From Lasiosphaeris hirsuta (Eukaryota > Ascomycota > Sordariomycetes > Sordariales > Lasiosphaeriaceae): a DNA stretch of 64,000 nt. The stretch covers positions 4,402,001-4,466,000 of the forward strand of contig JAUKUA010000003.1 of assembly GCA_030549175.1 (NCBI GenBank), read 5' to 3'. Below the pieces are notes generated by a model. That model saw nothing but the letters and a program-made list of their open reading frames with translations, made no database searches and was not told the origin of the DNA. Below are positions 1 through 12,062 of this stretch, piece after piece (position 1 is the first letter of the stretch; each line of letters begins with the position of its first letter). Made by a program: the position numbers and the translations under genes.

Positions 1-25
1 CTGCTAATTCTAGAGTGAAGCCGTC

Positions 26-3000
26 ATGGCGACCACTATCCCGACCAACCCGGTGCCAGCAACGGTCAACCAGCTTCTCCAGAAGGTCACCGATTCCGAT
101 CCCGACTTTCGCTTTATGGCCCTTAGCGATCTCCTTACTGTCCTCAATATTGGAAAGCATGACTTCCTCCACCACGACTACAACACATCGGCGCGCACTG
201 TAGACAGTGTCGTTCGCGCCTTGGACGATCAAAATGGGGAGGTCCAGAATCAAGCAATCAAATGGTAGAAATCTTTGCGCCTTTCCTGTGTCGCATGGCT
301 CATTGGTGTTGACATTTATCTACAGCCTCGGACCGTTGGTTAAAAAGCTTTCGATTTCCCTGATTGTCCCCATGATGGAGAAGTTGTCTAGCCTGAAGCT
401 TAAGAACTCAGTCGACAACTCGGTCCCTTCCATGGCGATGCGCGCAGTGGTTGAAGCACTTCCGCGCCCGGTTTCTGGTCTTGCACCTTCTAGAGAAGTT
501 GTCGAGGCATACAACAGCATCAGTCGGGTGCTTATTCCTCGCTTCCTAGGCCAATCCGTCTCTGCCGGCAATATGATCCCCGGCCTATTCGAGAGCGACA
601 AGGATCTCACGGCAGACTCGGTCGATGTCCTAATCGAAGTCGTGAGATGTTTTGGTCCAATGCTGCAGCATGTCGAGATCGAGGCATTGCACGATGCGGT
701 CGTTACCCTGCTTGAACAGGACAAGGGCAACTCAGTGGTGAAGAAGAGGGCAGTTGTTGCTGTATCGATGCTTGCGCACTACCTCTCTGAGGACCTCCTG
801 GTGGCATTCATAAAGCGGACTGTCGCCGTGCTGAGCCATCCGCGTCTAACAGTCGTGACACGCCGCCTTTACATAACCATCCTTGGGTCAATGGCTCGGT
901 CCATCCCATACCGCTTTGGACAACATTTGCCTGAGCTGGTACCATTCATTTTGAGCGCCCTTGGGAAAGATGAACTGGAGAGCCAGCTCGAGCAAATCAG
1001 CGAGGGCGGTGAGTCAGGCATCGAGTTCAACGAAGTCCGAGAGGCTGCTTTGGTAGCATTAGAAGCGTTTCTTTCCTCGTGCCCGACCCAAATGCGACCC
1101 TACACAGATGCCGCGGTTGACGCATCCCTCCGGTATCTCAAGTTCGATCCTAACTACGCCGTAGACGATGACGAGGAGATGGAGGACGACGGAGACGAAG
1201 AATCTGAGGAGGAGGACGAGTTCGAAGACGATGGTGGCTTCGATGACGACGACGATGCAAGCTGGAAGGTTCGGCGTTGCGCAGCCAAGGCCCTCTACAC
1301 CATTATCTCAACAAGGAGTAGCGGCGATCTTTTGGAGAGCGGTGTTCTCTATGGCAGAGTGGCCCCCGCGCTAGTGAAGCGGTTCGAGGAACGCGAGGAG
1401 AACGTGCGCCTCGAGATTCTGTCGGCGATAGCGCTTCTGATCCGGAAGACCGGGGAGGGCATTATTCCCGATTTTTCCATTGACAATGCTCAAAATGAGT
1501 ACATAAACCAACCCCCCCGAGCCGCAAACGCCGTCGGCAAAGCAGTGGTGGTGGTGCTTCGTCGTTCGCCATCACTTTGACATCGTCCAATCTATCCGGC
1601 ACAGGTCTTACATCACCTACCCTGGAAAAGATTCCTACTTCTGGGCCACGCGCTGACCTCGCGGCACTCACTCCTACAATTGTCAAATCAGCCGCCAAAC
1701 TGCTCAAGGGAAAGCTCATTCCTACCAAGCAAGCCACCATCAACCTCCTGGATGATATGATTTCTGTGCAGAGAGGCGGGCTGGCCCAGTACTTCGAACA
1801 GATCACAGGCCCAATTATTGATGCCATCAAGTTGACAGGGGTGGCGTCCTCATCAACCTCCCTTTCAGCGGCTGGCGGCAATGCTTCAGCTACGGCTGGC
1901 ACTCTTCGAATTGCGGCACTCCGGCTGACAAGCGACATTGCCAAGAATCACTCATCGGCAGTACTCCAGCCATACCTCCCCAAGATCGTCTCGGGTGTTG
2001 TTTCCGCCGTTCACGATCGGTTCTACAAGATATCGGGTCAAGCAATCCAGACTGCAGAGGAGGTTGTTAAGGCCATCACTCCCCCGCGGTCTCGCCTCAC
2101 GGCCCAAAAGTTCAAGGGGGAGCTTGAGAAACTTTACGACGTGATTGTCGACCGAACAACGGCCAATGATGCGGATGCAGAGGTGCGGCAAAAAGCTATC
2201 CACGCTTTAGGTACTCTCCTATCGAGAACCGAGGGAAGCGAGGGATCGACTCTGCTTCCCGAGGCCAAGCGAAAGGCGGCCCTTGGTTTTTTGCTGGACA
2301 GGCTCAAGAACGAGACAACTCGGCTGGCTGCAGTTCGTGCCGTCGATAATGTGGCCGCTCTGGCTTCACATGGCGTCCAGTTCGAGTCAGATTGGATCCG
2401 TCAAGTAGCCGTCGAGCTTGGGGCTCAGCTTCGGAAGGCGAACCGGTCATTGCGAGGGTCAAGTATCATGGCACTTAAGCATATTGTTCTGTCGCCCGCC
2501 ACCAAAGGTACTCTAGATGACTCGACGGTCCAGAGTGTCGTGACGGCTCTCATTCCGGTCATCACTAATAATGATACGCAACTGCTCGGCCCGGGACTTC
2601 TTGTGATCGCACACCTGACCCTAGAGAAGCCGAAGATTGTTGTCACAACGCAGCTGATTCGGGCGCTTTGCGTTCTCCTCCAGTCTACTATTGCAGGCTC
2701 GGTCCTCGACTCTCTTCTCATTCTCGTGACCAACATTGGTCAGATCGGGCAAGGCAAACCGTTGATGGTAGGACTGCTGAAGGATGTTGGTGTTAGCGGC
2801 GATCCTTCAATTGTCGGAAAGGTTATTGGCACTCTCCTTGTTGCCAGCGGTACCTCGGCCGGAGTTACTATGGATAGCTTCGTCCAGGAAATCAAGGCTA
2901 ATTCTGGTGACCAAGCCCGAGCAAGTCTTGCCCTTTCCGTACTCGGTGAGGCCGGCTTGCGGCTTGGTACCAACTTCCCGCTCCAGCCACAGCTCTTCTT

Positions 3001-4246
3001 ATCACAATTCAACAAAGACTTTGATAAAGTATCACTGTCTGCAGCAGTTGCTCTGGGGCGGGCTGGCGCGGGTAATGTGTCCCTCTACCTCCCCGTCATC
3101 TTGCAAGCTATGAAGACGGAGGGCAGTACTCAATACTTGCTTCTTCAGTCGATCAAGGAGGTCCTCCAGCAGGCTGCACTTTCGTCAACGGACATCAGCA
3201 AATATTCAACACTTATCTGGGACCAGATCCTTGCCTCTTCCGGCGTGGACGATAACAAGGCTGTTTGTGCCGAGTGCATTGGCCGTATGGTCATAATTGA
3301 TCCGAAGACATATATGCCAAAGCTCGATGTACGTTTTTTATTATCCCCTCTTCGAGCGTGACCAAACATGACTGACAATGATTTAGGCTCTGCTGAAAAA
3401 CAAATCGCCGGTTTTGCGAGCCATTGCGGTCCAGGCGCTTCGGTACACTCTCCCGGATGAAAATGAGGCATTTGATGCAATTATCAAGAACTACTTGATC
3501 GATATGCTCAAGACAATGCTCGAGGATCCAGAGATGGAGATTCGCCGGCATGCCATGTCGACGTTGAACTCTGCTTCGCACAACAAGCCGGAGCTCATTT
3601 TGGGCCACCTCAATCAACTGATCCCGTTCGTTATGAAGGAGACAGTTGTGAAGCAGGAGCTTGTCCGTGAGGTTCAGATGGGACCATTCAAGCACATAAT
3701 TGACGACGGCCTAGAGGTCCGAAAGGTATGTACAAATATTTTTGCATGGCTTGTTTTGGCAAGTTCCTAACCACTGAGATCTAGGCTGCCTACGAAACGC
3801 TATATGCTCTTATGGAGACGGCCTTTTCGCGCATCAGCATCATCGATCTTTATGACCGAATTATCGCCGGCCTGAGTGACGACAACGACATCCGGTCACT
3901 CTGCAACCTGATGGTGTCGAAGCTTGTTTACATGGATCCTGATGAGACAAGTCGACGACTGGACACGATAGCCGAGGCGTTCCGGAAGACACTATCTCAC
4001 AAGCTGAAAGATACAGCGGTGAAGCAAGAGGTAGAGAAGCAGGACGAGGCGAACAGGGCTGTCTTGCGTGTTACACTCCACCTAGGTGAGAAACTCAAGA
4101 CTTCGTCGGGCGGGAATGGTGCTGCGAGCAGCGCCGTAAACGGCTCTAGCCAGGTGTGGGCGAGCTACTGGGAATGGGTGAACAAGGAGTTCACGAGTCA
4201 GCTCAAGAGCCTTCGCGAGGAAAACAAGGAGGGGGGAACTGCTTAG
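26..4246 (+). CDS. CAND1/TIP120 homologue, cullin-NEDD8 ligase exchange factor (frameshifted as sequenced)
   Basis: Exons read 26-264, 326-3328, 3387-3725 and 3785-4246, giving about 1,347 residues, a usual length for fungal CAND1. The first splice restores the motif KCLGPLVKK, typical of the second HEAT repeat of CAND1. The chain is alpha-helical HEAT repeats throughout, with a very acidic D/E loop near residue 360 (bases 1165-1260) and the TIP120 domain at the C terminus. CAND1 binds un-neddylated cullins and swaps substrate receptors of SCF-type ubiquitin ligases in cytosol and nucleus. Oddity: a run of seven C at 1512-1518 separates two reading frames. Upstream reads ...IDNAQNEYINQPP and downstream, in the frame used by the rest, reads SRKRRRQSSGGG. 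No intron of plausible size bridges it, so one base is missing in the sequence or allele, or a -1 slip occurs. The start ATG at 26 opens MATTIPTNPVPATVNQLLQK. Confidence 0.9.
1512..1518 (+). other. C7 tract at the CAND1 frame change
   Basis: Seven C residues sit where the CAND1 reading frame must shift by -1 (or gain one base) to join two conserved halves. All other codons of the gene are open, which points to a homopolymer length error or a recent single-base indel rather than long decay. Confidence 0.8.
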
Positions 4247-4831
4247 AAAGCCAGTATCGGTCAGGAGTCTAGTGAATGGATGCTGGGAAATCTGACCTTG
4301 TAAGATATCTCGGGGGCTAGCTGCCTTGGGGTACCTTGATAACATCAAAGGAAAATTATGTGATGTTACCTTTCAAGGTGAATCTGAAAGCTCATTAGAA
4401 GACTGCTATTAGTCGTTGCGGATTTTAGGGGTTACTGCTTTGCAGATTCCAACAGCGGCATTTTAGGCAGAAATAGCGAGAGGCACTTTTTTGTCGAGAA
4501 ATTCTATCAGAAAACATCGGCGTTTGGGTGAGATGGTTTCCTAAGTGAAAAGGGATAGTACAGTTCAAGGTAAACAAAACATATCGAGATTTTGCACCGT
4601 GCTAGTTTACCGTGCATTTAATTTGTGCAGAGTGGGGTCGGGGAGATGGACGTACCCAGTACTTCCAGAATTCCCCACGAAGACCCCTGTCCAGCCACAC
4701 CAAGGATGGCTTTAGTCTCAGCATCTCTCGCGCCAATCTTTCGAGGAAGCAAGCAAGCCGAACCGCCCCATTCGTTCAAAACCCAAGCAACAGATACCGA
4801 CAGCGCAAACAAACCCCCGACGGCCTCCAAA
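4247..4831. other. Intergenic: CAND1 3' region and Trs31 promoter
   Basis: No independent gene is seen. In-frame ATGs at 4625 and 4706 could extend Trs31 at its N terminus, but the added residues are low in conservation character. Confidence 0.5.
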
Positions 4832-5564
4832 ATGGCACACTTGGCGACGGGGAAACCGGTGGGCGGGTCAAAGGAGCAGTCAGGTGGCGGGCTGCGGTAC
4901 CCGACCAACGGCAAAACCATCTACCACCGCCCGCTCAACCGCAGCAAGACGTCGGAGCTGAGCCAGGCCAGCTTTGCGTATTTGTTTTCCGAGATGATCA
5001 GTTACGCGCAGAAGAGGGTGACGGGAATCCAGGATCTGGAGAAGCGGTGCGTTCTCCCTCTAGCCCTCGAGATATACATGGACGCTTGCTAACGTTTTGC
5101 TGGGCGCGGGCAGTCTGAACCTCCAAGGCCACCCCATCGGCCTCAAGCTCCTCGACCTGCTCCTCATCCGCGAGCCCGCGCGCACGCAGGCGCGCCCCCT
5201 CAACATCATCGCCCTGCTGCACTTTATTAAGATCAACATTTGGCAGCACCTGTTTGGCCGGCAGGCCGACCGGCTCGAGAAGAGCTCCAACCCCGACACC
5301 CCCGACGAGTACATGATTATCGACAATGAGCCGCTAGTCAACGCCTACGTCAGCGTGCCGCGCGAGATGAGCCAGCTGAACTGCGCCGCCTTCGTTGCCG
5401 GCATCATCGAGGGCGTGTGCGACGGCGCCGCGTTCCCCGCGAGGGTTACCGCGCATAGTGTGGGCGGGAAGGAGGAGGGCGAGATGTGGCCGGGTAAGAC
5501 AGTGTTCTTGGTCAAGTTTCAGCCCGAGGTGCTGGAGAGGGAGGCCTTGATTGGGAAGGGGTAA
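4832..5564 (+). CDS. TRS31: TRAPP complex subunit Trs31 (TRAPPC5)
   Basis: Exons 4832-5046 and 5114-5564 give 221 residues; the 67-nt intron (GTGCGT...GGGCAG) joins QDLEKR to LNLQGHPIG. The product has the Bet3/Trs33/Trs31 fold signatures: a helix with the SQASFAYLFSEM segment near residues 44-55, then FIKINIWQHLFGRQADRLEK, the YMIIDNEPLVN strand, SVPREMSQLNCAAFVAGI and VTAHSV. Trs31 is a core subunit of TRAPP, the tethering complex and Rab GTPase (Ypt1) exchange factor acting in ER-Golgi and autophagy membrane traffic. In-frame ATGs at 4706 and 4625 would add 42 or 69 residues; 4832 was chosen because MAHLATGKP directly precedes the conserved YPTNGKTIYHRPL region. The start is uncertain; the family call is firm. 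Confidence 0.88.
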
Positions 5565-5859
5565 GTCTAGCGGGCGAGGAGTAGGGTGTGTCGGTTGGCT
5601 TCAGGCATGGTACGGCGTTCGGGGGTGGGCAGGCAATGTCTTTAGTTTTTGATGGTATGGGCTCATGGTCAGTGATATCATTCATGGCGCGGATAGAGGG
5701 CGGCTGAGCGCTATTGCGCGTGCGGGCATGCATAGAAACAAAGCGATTCGATGCTGTGCGAGGGGGGTATGTTCTGTCTGAAGCCAGCCTTGATAACCCG
5801 TGAAGAGGAAAACGCCGTCCTGATGCTACTCCTCCCAAAAAGTTCCCCAAGAAACCCCT

Positions 5860-6389
5860 CTACCGTGGCATGCCCCTGTACTCCCTCCCCACCCCCCTCC
5901 TCCTCGGCGCGCCGGATGACTTGCCCCCTCTACCCTCCCCTGTCCCGGTCCCAGATCCAGACCCGGCCGCACCTCCGGGGCCCTGGCGCATCAGCTCGCC
6001 CAGGCCGAGATCCTTCCACGCGGGCTCGCGCACCTTCTGCGTCGCCTTCTGGATGCCGAACGCCGCGTGCTGGTCGGGCACCACGTCGTCCTCGTCCTCG
6101 GGGTTGATGGGTTGCAGGTGCGACGGCACATAGATGTCGTCGGCGGGCAGCTTGTCCTTGCAGAAGTCCTCAAAGAGGTCGGCGTCGCGCGCCTGCTGCA
6201 TGTGGACGTAAGTGTAGTGGGCGTCTTTGTTCTGGGGGTTGGCAGAGTTAGAAAGTGTCTGTGCTGGATGGGGGAGAGGGGTGGGGGACGAACCATGGTA
6301 GAGGGGATGGGGGCGTTGAAGAGGGAGGAGAGGTCGTCGTGGCTGGGGATGTCGGTTTGCGACTTGGTGGTGTGGTTACTGGTCGGCAT
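5860..6389 (-). CDS. Conserved-looking small protein of unknown function with Gly/Arg-rich tail
   Basis: Exons on the minus strand are 6389-6294 and 6231-5860, joined by a 62-nt intron (GTTCGT, TTTCTAAC branch site, CCCCAG), giving 155 residues. The front half (DDLSSLFNAPIPSTM, YVHMQQARDADLFEDF, DDIYVPSHLQPINPEDEDD, PAWKDLGLGEL) is dense in acidic and aromatic residues and looks like a folded conserved core. The tail is low-complexity G/S/T followed by an Arg-rich end (RRRGVGREYRGMPR). No signal peptide or membrane segment is present. It converges tail-to-tail with Trs31, with about 295 bases between the stops. The intron with a canonical branch site and codon-consistent splice support a real gene. 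I do not recognise the family. Confidence 0.65.
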
Positions 6390-6759
6390 TGCAGGAATGG
6401 CGGGGCGAATGGTCCAGCGAGAGTGGGCCAGCGCGAAGGTGGGGTGTGGCTGGGGTGTACCGGTACAAGCTGGCGTTTGGTGAGATTGGTTGCTCCAGAA
6501 AGACGTCTTGAGAAAAACAAGTCAAAATTGAGATGTTGGGTAAGTCTGCTTGCTCAAAGTAGCCGAATTTCAATGAACCGCAAGAGTCCCGCTTTCACTG
6601 AAGTTAGCCGATTTATGTTCCCTCGGTGGCCAGAGAGAAAGTTGTCTGCCACTTGGTTGCGCCAAAAACACAAGCTCATAACCCTAACCCTAGTTCTTGA
6701 ATACCCAACGGCCCCGAAGATTCTCTCCTTCTTAGCCAGCTTTGCTTCCTGATCTTGTC
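6390..6759. other. Upstream region of the 155-residue gene, with a telobox-like motif
   Basis: Bases 6680-6693 read AACCCTAACCCTAG, two telomere-type repeats, about 290 bases upstream of the minus-strand ATG at 6389 and 67 bases before the 5S gene. Nothing else is recognised. Confidence 0.5.
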
Positions 6760-6878
6760 ACATACGACCATAGGTGCCGGAAAACTCAGGAGCCCGTCCG
6801 TTCTCTCATAGATAAGCCAGTGACTGCCAGACTAGTAGCTAGGTCGGTGATGACCAGCGAATCCCTGGTGTTGTATGT
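6760..6878 (+). rRNA. 5S ribosomal RNA gene (divergent isotype or pseudogene)
   Basis: The 119-base stretch begins ACATACGACCATAGG and ends AGCGAATCCCTGGTGTTGTATGT, the hallmark ends of fungal 5S rRNA. The first nine and last nine bases (ACATACGAC / GTTGTATGT) pair to form helix I with one G-U pair. The internal CCCGTCCGTTCTC and GATAAGCC elements sit where the 5S loop A/C region and the box A-like promoter lie. A T-run (6880-6884) follows at once, as expected for RNA polymerase III termination. The middle (helices II-III) differs clearly from the common Neurospora 5S as I remember it, so it may be a minor isotype or a decaying copy. Dispersed single 5S genes are normal in filamentous ascomycetes. 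Confidence 0.8.
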
Positions 6879-9800
6879 CTTTTTGATGAAGCATTCCATT
6901 TTGCTCCACAAGTCTCCGCCCTCGAGATCAGCCAGAGCATAACACTGGGCCGGTGAGTGACATTGATCTCCCGGTCGGGACATGAAAGTGCTTTCATTTA
7001 TTCAGTCACCACGCAGACCTGTTAGGTGTTCTTGCCTAAGTCCCGCCATGACCCTCGTATTTCCCGGCTCGGAGCGCAAGAGACCATTTTCAGTTGGAAA
7101 GTCCGACGTGGGATAGAAGCATTCGGACATATTTAACAGGACGTTGTGAAACTTGCCTAGGCACATACCTAGGTAGTGGCAAAGTCCTGCTCTTTGCTCT
7201 CAAAACTCATAACCTCGTACCCGGTACAAGGTTTTGCAGAGCCACAGCATGTTTACCCCCCAGCACAATATCATCCATATCGGCACGCCGTAGAGCGCCG
7301 GATCTAACTTGTCTTGCTATCGGGCACATATCTGAGTGAAAGCAAATACGACAGTGTTGAAAATAAAACAATGAATGAAGAAAAAAAAAACTGAATAGCA
7401 AAACGCTCACCAGCTAGCCTATCGGGGGGTAGTGGGCTACGAAAAACCCTGTAGTTTTTGCTTTAGTCGGCAAGACGGGATCTCGTATCGAACGTCGAAC
7501 CTCTGGCGAGAGAGGTTGACCGAGAGGGCCGGTGTCCCTCCCCGTTTGACCATAGGTGCTTTTTATCTTAACTTAGGTCCCATTTTGGGCCGGGGAGGGA
7601 TGTTGGTTGGGACCTCTGATAGAGTGGTATATATGCTTTGATTGATGGTTCCTTGCTGAAAGGTGTCTCCCAGCAGGACGGTAGCGCCCTCTCCCTTAGG
7701 TCCCTCCTCCCTCGACACCCGATGCCTGGATTTGGGGCAGCAATGACCTACCGCCCCCGCTGACTCCCACCAGGACTGGCAGCTCTTGCCCTCCCACCCC
7801 TGTACAAGATGCCCAGGCACGCCTATTTTGACGGGCAGATTGAAAACGGAGCAGCTTGAAGCAGGAGTCTTGCCCGTGCCTACGCGTCTCTGTTAGGTCA
7901 GGCAAGAAAGTTTGGAGCACCCCAAGTATGGAAAGCAACCGCGACTGGATAACCTAGAGACAAGGTTCAAATCCAATCTCTCTTGGGAATCCCCCAGTAG
8001 TAATCGCTGATTAAATCAACAGAGGAGGCGCGTGACCGTTATTCCAGACCAGGCTTAATTCCCTGGCAAGCGGTTTGAGCTAATTCGCCGCCCACCACCG
8101 AACTTGGAAGAACTTGAAGCCTTGGGAATACAATCATTTCCTTGATCCCTAGTAGCCTGTGTAGACTCAGGAGACTTGGGGACATGGTAGTGATGAAGAG
8201 CTATTCGAATTGTGTCACGGTCCTTACTATAAGTCATGGGGCGCCAGGGCGGTCATAAGTATGCGGTAATCTTTTTAGCTCACCGTGACATCCCTTCCAC
8301 TATTGAACTCCAGAACCTAACCCGATTACAACTCGGGATAGATTCGATGGTGCCATTGAATCTATCGTGGGACCCAAAACTTCACTCACGGCAACTTCGC
8401 TGAGGCAGTTATCTGGTTGGTCAAATAACGGACGATATCGCTTGGTCGCTACTGTCATCTGCCGTATAAGTTTGATATCACTGCTGTTATTACCTATTAG
8501 TAGACCAACCGATACCAACCTGAAGTGAATGCCGTCTCCCCCGACATTAACCAGCGCCTTTTATGGTGGTGCTAAAAGTCTCGATATCTCAGAGGATTAC
8601 TAGTCTATCAACTCTATTGAAAATGTAACAAGGTACATGGTATCAATGCATAATCTTGAGTGAGTCTACTACTCTGTTGTCTCATTACTTGAGTAATCTA
8701 GCCTAGTCGCAACAGCAGGGCATCCTCAAAAGTAAGCGTTTCACACATGGATCAACACTATGATTTGAGACTGAACTTAACTTGAACTCTCTGAAACATT
8801 ACCAGGAGACCGAAACGGTAATGGTGAGCATTGGTTCTCATGGGGCTTGCCCGTGCAACTTGAGCCTATAGTGTCTGAGGGCTGCTAGAGTTGTCGTGTG
8901 ACCACATCTCCTGAACTCCCGTGACAGCTTCAATACAATACTGTACCCGCCTGCGGATTCCCATCCACACCATTATGGCCACGCAGCCAGGGGTGGACAA
9001 ATGACGATGGTTGGGACGTGATACCAGGTGCGTGGCAGCATTACCACGTTTGATGGCTTGGGTGCGCTGAGGGACAATGGCATATATAGGAACAAGGGAA
9101 GGTTGAAGGTGTACAGAAGAAATGTTTTGCCCTCCCAAAAGGTATTGTCACTCTGGTACTGATGCTGTTGATGAGGTCACAGGTGTGGTGTATGGTGTGA
9201 GGGGTGTTCAAGTTTGACTCGCTTGAATTGACCTTTAGATGATTTGTGTGAGGTTGAAACCTTTGCGGTAAACGCCGAGTCATTGAGTGCTGATAGCGGA
9301 TCGGCAATAGAATGGGGAAACGGCAGTTTAGAAACGTACTAGAAGGGGAAGGCATGGTATTTTCCCCATGAAATGAATATCCAGCTTCCACCTCCTCAAA
9401 AAGGCATAAGATTGTGCTCGATGAGGCGAATAGGAAGGTGAGATTCTGGAGCGGAGGTCCAGACTCCAGGAGACCCTTTCCGACCCCGCAGGAATGGAAA
9501 TATACACTAGACCCAAAATAGACTAGCTATTTCCAGTATGGGGGCTAGTTAGCGCGGGGTTGTAGGGTCCGTTCGTTAGCTGTCAAGGATTTTTGACAAG
9601 CGCCAAAGAAAAGACAATGGTTGGAGAGAATAATCGGGAGTTGCCGTTGCATTAATCGAGATGCGCATTGTTAGGGAGAAGAGAGGGCGCGAGAGCAACA
9701 AAGAAAACTTCTCTGCATCTCGCCATTCTATTAAGCCGGCTCCATAAATCGCTATTCATACCACACACGTTTCACGCCTTCCCGCTGACGACAGACGGCA

Positions 9801-12062
9801 GCGATGATATCAAGGTCCAGTATTTTTGCAGACCAATGGCCCCAGAAAACTTGGCAGGCATCATTAATTAATCGTCATGCTAAGAAAAGAGGGCCACCTT
9901 CCCGCATTTCTTCGCTTCATTTATTCATTGCAGTTTCCGTATCAAACATGAGGCGGCTGGGGAGGTGTGGCGCTGCCGCCCCGAAATACTGTCAGCCGGT
10001 ATTTTTGGGTTCTAACTAACTTGACTCCGAAATTCCATGATCAGATGTGCTGAAGGTGTCGCGCGTTTCCCATCAGGTGTGAGGTGAGTGGGTGACGCCC
10101 ACGTGTAGATACACACCACGGCGGCCGAGTGTCATTTCTTTCTTGTGCATGGATGGCTGCAGCAGCGGGATGTAGGGGGCAGGTAGCGTGGAGCCTTGAC
10201 TGGAGCATGAAAAAAGACGGGCAAGGGTAAGTAGCGAGAATGAGGGGGGGCTCGAGGGGCCAAAGGGGAGAAAGCTCCATCGTACGGAAGAGTTGGCCGG
10301 GCGTCGTTTGTCTAAATTCCATGGCTGTTGGTGTGCGCTTGTGTGCGCTCTCTCGGACCTGCATCAAGCACGTACATTCGCACGTAAATTCGTTAGAACT
10401 TACCACGGCACAATATGGGTTGGCGGGTGGGAGTGGGTGGGATGTGGGATGTGGGATGTGTCATGAGGCTCCCAACCAGATGGCTGGTTTTGTGTCAAGT
10501 GGTAGCCGCTGCCGCGATGGCTTCTTGGTTCTTTGTTCTTGGCCCCCTTGAGGACACCCGCCGGCACGGATCCCGCAGTGCATCACTACCAAGGGCCGCC
10601 TGTCCCCATTGCTCTCAGCGAGGTCGCTGTGATTGTCTGCGATGCACCCGCCACAATCTGCAGGCAGGTTGACATCTTCCTGGTTTGCTGAGAGAGAGGT
10701 GTGCATCGGAGCTGGGAGCGCACTGACAACTCACCAGAGTGGGCGACTGATTCAGCCTGAGCTTGCGTGTTGCTTTGAGTGCTGTGTTTTTCTGTTGTCC
10801 TTGGGTTGCTGGTAGAAGCCCGATCCGGGAGCGCCTCGCCGCCATCGCAATCTGCCGTCGTCGTGTCTGCGTCGTGTTTTGTCTCCGAGAGGTCGAGTTG
10901 TTTGCATTGTCTTGGGCCTGCTGAACGAGCTGGACGTGATGGTCGCGCCTATGGCCTCGTGAAATAGCTTCGACTGGGGGTTTGCTTCTTGATCGCTTTA
11001 GCGTCACCCTCGCGTGCCCTGCGTGTGTGTCCAGCGTGTGCTCAGCGTCCATGTTCTGGGCCTTACAGCTGCAGCCCGTGCAGGTCGTAGTGCCCGGAGG
11101 GGTGTGGTCGCATCCCCAGAGCGCAGTGGCGTCAGGGCTGGCAGTATGCACCAATCAAAGCAACCGAAAGCTGCCCGAAACGGAAAATGGCACCAAGACA
11201 GCCACTCAGATCAACTGAGGCAACAAAGGTGGATGCACTCTTGGGATAAGGCCGGGCTATGCTTGTTGAGCAAAGGGAGGGTGAAGTGGGGCCCGTATGC
11301 GCACCCGTGAGGCCGACTTTTCCCAGATTGGCTGCAGTCATGCTGGCCAAGCAGCCAGGTCCAGGTACGTACCGCTAGCCATGCCAACCTGGGGACAGGT
11401 GCTTGGGGATGCACAGCTCGCTGCTGCCCTCATTGCTCTCATTTCCTTTTCTCTTGCCAATTACCCACCCCGTTCGCCCTCTTGCTCGATGACAACCTCC
11501 TCTGCAGCGGCCCAATTCCTTCAATTCACCACTCTGCAGTGCGTGTCGAGAAAGGGGACACCCAGGCTTGTCGCTGTCCGTCCCATCTCTCCGGCATCCT
11601 GTGTAGGACGCGTGACGACCCATTACGGCAATACATTGAACCAAGCGCCCATATATCTCCTGCTGGGAAGGAATCACGGGCGTTGCCTTATAATTCTCCT
11701 TTTCGCGTGGCCCCGTTGACACCAAAACGGCTCGCGCTCGCAGCGATTGCTGGTCAGTCCACTTGCCACTTCCATCTTGTACGCATCCAAAGCCTCCTGC
11801 AGCTCACCCATCACCTTCCCAAGATAACCCCCGACGTCGTTTGTGGCATCCTGTGTTTGTCCTTGAGACAAGTGACTGACGCCTCCCAGTCACCACCATC
11901 AACAGCCTCTCGGCCTTAACTCTATTTTTTTCGGCACCTGCGTCACCACGCCGCTGTCATCATACCAGACTCGATCTCTCAGTGAGGCACCAGCCGCCCA
12001 TATAATTACCCATCCAGCCATTACACCACCCCGCCAAGTCTAACCCTTCGCCGTCATTCACC
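6879..12062. other. 5.2-kb gene-poor interval
   Basis: Only short, poorly formed open frames are present and none shows domain-like composition or well-placed splice signals. A near-perfect palindrome lies at 8337-8366. G-rich short repeats (GGGATGTGGGATGTGGGATGTG) lie near 10436-10460. The last kilobase probably holds the long 5' leader of the gene at 12063. No transposase or reverse transcriptase remnant was recognised. Confidence 0.45.
8337..8366. repeat. 30-base near-perfect palindrome
   Basis: Arms of 14 bases (8337-8350 GATAGATTCGATGG and 8353-8366 CCATTGAATCTATC) flank a 2-base centre (TG). The single non-Watson-Crick position is G-T, which would be a G-U wobble in RNA transcribed from this strand. 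Confidence 0.7.

Noticed and set aside
1462..1944. Antisense open frames within CAND1
   Set aside because: They mirror the coding strand of a clear gene and lack independent support.
6680..6693. Possible telomere or chromosome end
   Set aside because: Only two repeats, inside ordinary gene-bearing sequence; kept only as a telobox-like motif.
7940..7995. GGTTCAAATCC, a T-loop-like word
   Set aside because: Flanking bases do not pair as a T stem, and no acceptor, D or anticodon arm is found.
10615..11154. 179-codon minus-strand open frame
   Set aside because: Arg/Gln/Ser-rich with no structure-like pattern, in a stretch where all frames have medium-length openings; probably chance.
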